Shown piece after piece: positions 25,255-29,767 of a DNA stretch of 29,767 nucleotides. The DNA is from K23-9 sp049680365. GTDB lineage: Bacteria; Planctomycetota; Planctomycetia; Pirellulales; Pirellulaceae. The position numbers and the translations under genes were made by a program. How positions within the stretch are numbered: position 1 is the stretch's first letter; the number at the start of each line of letters is the position of its first letter. Where the stretch lies: the NCBI GenBank assembly GCA_049680365.1, contig JBAUHQ010000369.1, positions 1 through 29,767 on the forward strand, in the 5' to 3' direction. The notes beneath the pieces were generated by a model. It saw nothing but the letters and a program-made list of their open reading frames with translations. It was not told the origin of the DNA and did no database searches.

Positions 25255-27093
25255 TTAATCTAATTCGAAACTAGCCAGATGCGAGTCGATTTCATGCTGC
25301 GTGGCTTGCGGCTGATCGGACTTCCGCAGCACAAAGTTTTCGACTACCAGGACGTCCATGTTTGTCGCCATGAAGCAACGATAGGCGTCCGCAGGAGTAC
25401 AGACGATTGGTTCGCCACGGACGTTGAAGCTGGTGTTAATGAGAATTGGACAGCCTGTTTTGTCGAAGAACGCTCGGAGCAAACGTTCAAACGCTGGATT
25501 ACGTTTTCTATCTACGGTCTGCACGCGCGCGGAGTAGTCGACGTGGGTGACAGCAGGAATCGTGCTGCGGATTTGACGCACTTTTTCTAAACCTGCAGCG
25601 CTGTCCGAAGTTGGTGTTACTCGGTGTTTGTCGGCAACGTCGAAAACACACAGCATGTAGGGGCTTTCACAATTCCTGGGTATCTGAAAATACTCGGTCG
25701 CCTGATCGGCTAGCACAACGGGTGCAAACGGTCGAAACGATTCACGAAACTTGATTTTCAGGTTCATGATCGACTGCATTTTTTCGCTGCGCGGATCACC
25801 TAAGATGCTCCGGTTGCCAAGCGCACGTGGACCGAACTCCATTCGACCTTGAAAACGGCCAACCACTTTTTCTGTCGCTAATTCGTCAGCAACTGTCTCC
25901 AGTAATTCAATTTCGTCGTCGAAACACTGATAGCTGGCACCAAGGGAATCGAGTATTTCCTGGATCTTTGGTCGACTAAACGACGGCCCCAAGAGACTTG
26001 CAGATTGTCGGTCAGGCAGCATCGGTTGAGCGGTGCGAGGATTGTCCAGCAGTTGATGCCAGATTAGTTGAGCGACTCCCAACGCACCGCCTGCATCGCC
26101 GGCGGCCGGTTGAATCCAAACCTGTTCAAACGGACCTTCGCGAACCAATCGGCCATTGGCAACACAGTTCAAAGCGACTCCGCCGGCCATGCAAAGGTTC
26201 CTCATGCCGGTCGTTTGGTGGAGATGTGTTGCCGTCTTTAAAACCACTTCTTCCGTGACCGCTTGAATCGACGCAGCCAAATCCATGTCCAGTTGGCTGA
26301 TCGGCGTTTCGGGTTTGCGTGGTGACCGACCAAACAAATCGTGAAATCGCTTGCCAGTCATCGTCAAACCTTGGCAATAGTTAAAGTACTCCAAGTTCAA
26401 TCGGAACGAACCGTCGTCGCGAATCTGAATCAAGTTTTCGCGGATTGCGTCGGCATACAAGGGCTGCCCGTAAGGAGCCAAGCCCATCAGCTTGTATTCA
26501 CCCGAGTTGACGCGAAAACCGCTGTAATAGGTGAACGCCGAGTAAAGCAGTCCGAGTGAATGGGGAAAGCGAATCTCTTGCTGGAGTTGCACGCGATTAC
26601 CGCGACCGATGCCCAAGCTGGTCGTGGCCCATTCGCCAACGCCATCCATCGACAGAATCGCTGCTTCATTAAACGGCGATGGGAAAAATGCGCTGGCAGC
26701 GTGCGATTCATGGTGCTGACAAAAACAAATTCGCCGCTGGTAATCCCCACCCAGTCCACGGCGGATCTCGCGACGCAAATGTAGTTTCTGGCCAACCCAT
26801 TGTGGCATCGCTTTTAAGAACGATCGGTAGCCCAGCGGGGCAAAGCTCAAGTAAGTCTCCAGTAGCCGATCAAATTTCAACAGCGGCTTTTCGTAAAAGC
26901 CGACATGACTGATCTGATCGGGTGTCAAACCTGCTTCGGACAAACAGTAGTCGATCGCGTGTTTGGGGAAATCAGAGTCATGTTTCTTTCGAGTGAATCG
27001 CTCTTCTTGGGCGGCAGCCACGATTTCGCCATCGACAACCAAAGCGGCTGCTGAATCGTGATAGAACGCGGAAATACCAAGAATGGCGGTCAT
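25255..27093 (-). CDS. Carbamoyltransferase (NodU/CmcH/TobZ family)
   Basis: The 612-residue product makes carbamoyl-adenylate from carbamoyl phosphate and ATP and transfers the carbamoyl group to a hydroxyl. The N-terminal Kae1-like domain has ILGISAFYHDSAAALV (4-19), the metal/ATP histidines HHESHAASAF (127-136) and SMDGVGEW (148-155). The segment MAGGVALNCVANGRL is in the middle. The C-terminal YrdC-like domain shows GRMEFGPRALGNRSILGDPR and NVRGEPIVCTPADAY. The ATG at 27093 starts the conserved MTAILGIS. The frame runs upstream to 27198 but adds 35 non-conserved residues, so it is rejected. The substrate is probably a sugar of the neighbouring glycan or a metabolite; this is inference. 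It heads the three-gene operon with the SxtJ- and DUF5989-like genes. Confidence 0.95.
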   Translation of the reverse strand: MTAILGISAFYHDSAAALVVDGEIVAAAQEERFTRKKHDSDFPKHAIDYCLSEAGLTPDQISHVGFYEKPLLKFDRLLETYLSFAPLGYRSFLKAMPQWVGQKLHLRREIRRGLGGDYQRRICFCQHHESHAASAFFPSPFNEAAILSMDGVGEWATTSLGIGRGNRVQLQQEIRFPHSLGLLYSAFTYYSGFRVNSGEYKLMGLAPYGQPLYADAIRENLIQIRDDGSFRLNLEYFNYCQGLTMTGKRFHDLFGRSPRKPETPISQLDMDLAASIQAVTEEVVLKTATHLHQTTGMRNLCMAGGVALNCVANGRLVREGPFEQVWIQPAAGDAGGALGVAQLIWHQLLDNPRTAQPMLPDRQSASLLGPSFSRPKIQEILDSLGASYQCFDDEIELLETVADELATEKVVGRFQGRMEFGPRALGNRSILGDPRSEKMQSIMNLKIKFRESFRPFAPVVLADQATEYFQIPRNCESPYMLCVFDVADKHRVTPTSDSAAGLEKVRQIRSTIPAVTHVDYSARVQTVDRKRNPAFERLLRAFFDKTGCPILINTSFNVRGEPIVCTPADAYRCFMATNMDVLVVENFVLRKSDQPQATQHEIDSHLASFELD

Positions 27094-27406
27094 AGGCGAA
27101 TGGGCCAGAGCGAGTTGAATGAACAAGTTCGCTGCGGTCGAGTTGGCTTGAAATGCCGGTGTTGGGTGGGAGAGTCGTGGTGATAAACTTGTGGCCAATC
27201 TAGCTCAAGGCAGTGGCCGACGCATGAGGGCAGGGTCATGCGGCCCAACGCGCGCTGGCGTCACAGAACACTCTAGCTGACCCGTTTGACGAGGATTGAT
27301 AGACTGTCGCGGACAAACGCACTCGTTTTCTGGGTGGCGGCTCGGTGATTCGGTTTCAGTGGATGCCTGGAACGAGCAAAATTAATGACAGGAATAGACA
27401 ATCGCG
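27094..27406. other. Divergent intergenic region between the carbamoyltransferase and DUF389 genes
   Basis: This 313-base spacer has no gene I can support. It holds the non-conserved upstream continuation of the carbamoyltransferase frame (to 27198). It also holds a 7-bp perfect inverted repeat CGCATGA/TCATGCG (27221-27242, 8-base loop) that could be an operator between the two divergent genes. No clear promoter box is seen. Confidence 0.5.
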
Positions 27407-28936
27407 ATGAGCATTCTTTTTGTTGTCAGCTCCGAGGATCAATTGCGAATTGGCATGCCTTGGTGTTTGCGGATGGCCCAGCAATCCGCTTCGGCATTTC
27501 ATCTGATTGTTGTGGGATTGGATCGCAAAGTCTTGCTGAAACACGCCGAGTTGACGATTGCCTCCTACACGGATTCTACATCTTCTACATCGGAAAAGCC
27601 TACGGTGACTCAGGTCGCAGAAGACGCCGATGCGATCCTGAGAGCTGCGGATGAATTGGGGTGTCGCAATGTGCTGATGATTCGCGGGGCCGACAGCGAT
27701 CCCTTGCAGTTGGCCATTTTCAAAAAGTCTCGTCATGTTGCGATTTGGCTGCGGGCGAACGATGATCCACCGACTGAGCGTGAGCATGTATTTAGTGCGT
27801 TTGCGACAACGCACTCGATCGCCAACCACATCGCCGAAAAGTTTTTGGGAATCATTCCTAGCCAAATCGTTTGTACGCAGACGATGGGTCAGGACGAGCC
27901 AAACCTTGGCGAAACGATTGCTTGCGCGGTCGAAGAGTTTGTCGCCGGTGATTACACACGACACGACCTCGTTTGCTCAGGCGTGGAAACAACCACGAAA
28001 GGCGACGTTGCGTTTGATTTCGGTCTCGCGCTGATGAAATCAGATTCGCCCGCGTCGGTTGCATTGATCAGTGATGGTGATTCAGTCAGCCAAGCGATCG
28101 GACGCTCGTTGAGTGACCGCATCACGAATTGGGTGGCCACGATTGCACCATCAATGGAACGCGAAGAACGAATCGCGCTGGCGGAGAGTCTTGAGCAAGG
28201 CTCGGTGCCGAATTTGGAGTTTTTAGGACTGATTTCAGCGTCCGCGATGTTGGCTGCTTTCGGTTTGCTACAAGATTCCGCTGCCGTGATCATTGGCGCG
28301 ATGCTGATCGCACCCTTAATGACGCCGATACTGGGTGCTGGACTTTCGATCGCGCATGGCAACCGGCCGTTGTTCAAGTCCTCGCTGCTGACCATCCTGC
28401 TTGGATTTGTCGGCGCACTGGGGGCAAGTGTCATATTCGGTTGGCTCGTGCTGTTAGTGCGCCCAACGAGTGACAATCACTTAGATTGGATCACGCCTGA
28501 AATGTGGTCGCGTTGTCGTCCGTCGCCTTTGGATTTTTGCGTTGGACTGGTCGGTGGACTCGCGGCGTCCTACGCTCAGACTCGCAAACATCTTTCATCG
28601 GCACTGGCGGGCGCGGCGATCGCGGCGGCCCTGGTGCCACCGATTTCCACGGCCGGTCTGCAAATCGCGTTTGGTATCTGGGGTCACCTTGATCCAGATA
28701 AAGTGCCTGTGGGCGTACTGCCCGTTGTCGGGCCGATCTTGTTGGTCACAGTCAATGTGCTAACGATCATGGTGGGGGCATCTTTTGTACTTTGGGCGCG
28801 TGGAATGCGAAATGAATCGCAATCGGGGACCAAGGCAAAGTGGGTGCCTCGAGTCGTGGCGTTGTTGGTTTTTTTGACGCTGCTAATTTTGGTGACCGTG
28901 GTGGGACCAGATCTCATTTTTCCATCGGATCGGTAA
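27407..28936 (+). CDS. DUF389 membrane protein with soluble N-terminal (USP-like) region
   Basis: The 509-residue product has a soluble N-terminal part (about 1-245). It looks like two alpha/beta sub-regions, the first beginning MSILFVVSSEDQLRIGMPWC as in universal stress proteins; this is a weak guess. The DUF389 membrane domain starts near ISASAMLAAFGLLQDSAAVI (276-295), continues in IGAMLIAPLMTPILGAGLSI, and contains LAGAAIAAALVPPISTAGL. About six hydrophobic segments are expected. DUF389 is a family of uncharacterised bacterial and archaeal membrane proteins. It is probably an inner-membrane protein with a regulatory cytoplasmic head. The ATG at 27407 begins the conserved strand. Function unknown. 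Confidence 0.85.
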   Translation: MSILFVVSSEDQLRIGMPWCLRMAQQSASAFHLIVVGLDRKVLLKHAELTIASYTDSTSSTSEKPTVTQVAEDADAILRAADELGCRNVLMIRGADSDPLQLAIFKKSRHVAIWLRANDDPPTEREHVFSAFATTHSIANHIAEKFLGIIPSQIVCTQTMGQDEPNLGETIACAVEEFVAGDYTRHDLVCSGVETTTKGDVAFDFGLALMKSDSPASVALISDGDSVSQAIGRSLSDRITNWVATIAPSMEREERIALAESLEQGSVPNLEFLGLISASAMLAAFGLLQDSAAVIIGAMLIAPLMTPILGAGLSIAHGNRPLFKSSLLTILLGFVGALGASVIFGWLVLLVRPTSDNHLDWITPEMWSRCRPSPLDFCVGLVGGLAASYAQTRKHLSSALAGAAIAAALVPPISTAGLQIAFGIWGHLDPDKVPVGVLPVVGPILLVTVNVLTIMVGASFVLWARGMRNESQSGTKAKWVPRVVALLVFLTLLILVTVVGPDLIFPSDR

Positions 28937-29005
28937 TCAATTGAGTTGTTCGTTGAAGCGCGAGATTGCTAAGATTGGCGAATTCAAAACAGCGAAAACC
29001 GAAAA

Positions 29006-29064
29006 CGGAATTTTTATTCCGCGCGCCCTGACGCCCAAGCGTCAGTGCCATTTGTGCGGGCACT
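29006..29064. repeat. Cluster of three short palindromes between DUF389 and the next gene
   Basis: Three perfect inverted repeats follow one another: CGGAAT/ATTCCG with a TTTT loop (29006-29021), CTGACG/CGTCAG with a 6-base loop (29028-29045), and AGTGCC/GGCACT with a 9-base loop (29044-29064). The last stem is identical to that at 12228-12242. The cluster may be a dispersed repeat or act as a bidirectional RNA hairpin. It has no T-run, so a simple terminator is unlikely. Confidence 0.55.
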
Positions 29065-29100
29065 TCGCACTTACATACGCTTTTACAAAGGGTTTTTAGC

Positions 29101-29767
29101 ATGTCCCAAGTCCTCCCTGAAACTCAGCCGCAGTATGCAACACCACCTGAAAACAAGTCGCGTGGTTGTCTTTGGGGCTGTTTGATCGCGGCAGGACTGA
29201 TGGTCGCTTTGTTTGTCTGTGCCGGCGTTGGCGGGTATTGGTTCTTTACCGGGCAGGTGCAAAAGTACACTGCGGAGGCACCGCTGGACTTACCGACCGT
29301 CGAATACGACGCCGACCAAATGGCGGCATTAGAAGCTCGGCTAGAGTCATTCGAGAATGCCGTTGATACGGGTGAGCCGACCTCAAGAGAAATGGAACTT
29401 TCGGCCGATGACATCAATGCATTGATTGCCAAAGAGGAAACACTTCGGGGCAAAGTGTTTGTCAAAATCGAAGACGGCAAGGTGGTCGGCGACGTCAGTT
29501 TTCCAACCGATATGATCCCAGGTGGAAAAGGTCGCTACTTCAACGGTTCGGCAACGTTGGATGCGTCGATGGAAAGCGGTGTCTTGATCGTGACACTGGT
29601 GGACGCCGAAGTGAACGGCGAGAAACTACCTCAACAATTCATCGATGGCATGGCCAACGAAAATCTAGCCAAAGACATGTACAAGAATCCGGAGAACGCA
29701 AAAACCATGCGGCGGTTCGAGGACATTCGTATCGAAGGTGACAAAGTGATCGTTACTCTCAAGCCGC
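29101..29767 (+). CDS. Membrane-anchored protein of unknown function, truncated by the window end
   Basis: The frame is open from the ATG at 29101 to the right edge (222 codons) with no stop, so the gene is partial at its 3' end. An AAAGGG Shine-Dalgarno-like stretch (29087-29092) sits 8 bases upstream. A polar N-terminus (MSQVLPETQPQYATPPENK) is followed by a single hydrophobic helix (about 24-50, CLIAAGLMVALFVCAGVGG). A soluble domain then starts with a helical, acidic segment. Alternating beta-like segments (GKVFVKIEDGKVVGDVSF, ESGVLIVTLVDAEVNG) suggest a beta-rich extracytoplasmic domain. No family is recognised. Confidence 0.75.
   Translation, partial: MSQVLPETQPQYATPPENKSRGCLWGCLIAAGLMVALFVCAGVGGYWFFTGQVQKYTAEAPLDLPTVEYDADQMAALEARLESFENAVDTGEPTSREMELSADDINALIAKEETLRGKVFVKIEDGKVVGDVSFPTDMIPGGKGRYFNGSATLDASMESGVLIVTLVDAEVNGEKLPQQFIDGMANENLAKDMYKNPENAKTMRRFEDIRIEGDKVIVTLKP

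Noticed and set aside
27094..27198. 35-residue N-terminal extension of the carbamoyltransferase
   Set aside because: The family starts with the sequence after the ATG at 27093 (TAILGISAFYHDSA); the extension is not conserved-looking.

Overview
The window reads as a chromosomal segment of a planctomycete, most likely a Rhodopirellula/Pirellulaceae-type marine bacterium. This is inferred from gene content: a paired DUF1592-type cytochrome-like protein and Tat-exported DUF1552 protein, a heparan-type sulfatase, a DUF1570 metallopeptidase, many secreted proteins of unknown function, GTG/TTG starts and weak or absent Shine-Dalgarno sites. No rRNA, tRNA, CRISPR array, transposase or integrase is visible. 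The DNA is densely coding, with 23 protein genes, the last cut off by the right edge.

Left part (1-8.1 kb): a complete acetolactate synthase large subunit on the minus strand is divergent from a plus-strand run. That run is a CrcB/Fluc fluoride channel, overlapping by ATGA with a secreted Asp-box protein that has a CBM9-like C-terminus, then a six-helix membrane protein and a small DUF2007 protein. A SMI1/KNR4 (SUKH) plus TPR-like protein converges on the DUF2007 gene.

Middle (8-20 kb): a DUF1570 metallopeptidase with leucine-rich repeats is divergent, by 32 bases, from an N-sulfoglucosamine sulfohydrolase-like sulfatase. These are followed by a small secreted unknown, a secreted protein with two thioredoxin folds, a minus-strand pair (alpha/beta hydrolase, then GT1-type glycosyltransferase), and the DUF1592/DUF1552 pair.

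Right part (20-27.1 kb): this looks like a surface-glycan or glycoconjugate locus. It holds an FkbM methyltransferase overlapping a GT2 glycosyltransferase, a second class I methyltransferase, an oligosaccharide flippase-type membrane protein, and a minus-strand operon of NodU/CmcH-type carbamoyltransferase, SxtJ-like membrane protein and DUF5989-like single-helix protein. The combination suggests a carbamoylated and methylated glycan that is flipped across the membrane. Its product is unknown, and the small membrane partners of the carbamoyltransferase are the most interesting uncharacterised element here.

Right end (27.4-29.8 kb): a DUF389 membrane protein with a long soluble N-terminus, an intergenic cluster of short palindromes, and a truncated gene for a membrane-anchored unknown. 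A related palindrome cluster lies near 12.23 kb, and the two share one stem sequence, which suggests a dispersed repeat. The whole reading is by eye; no database search was run.
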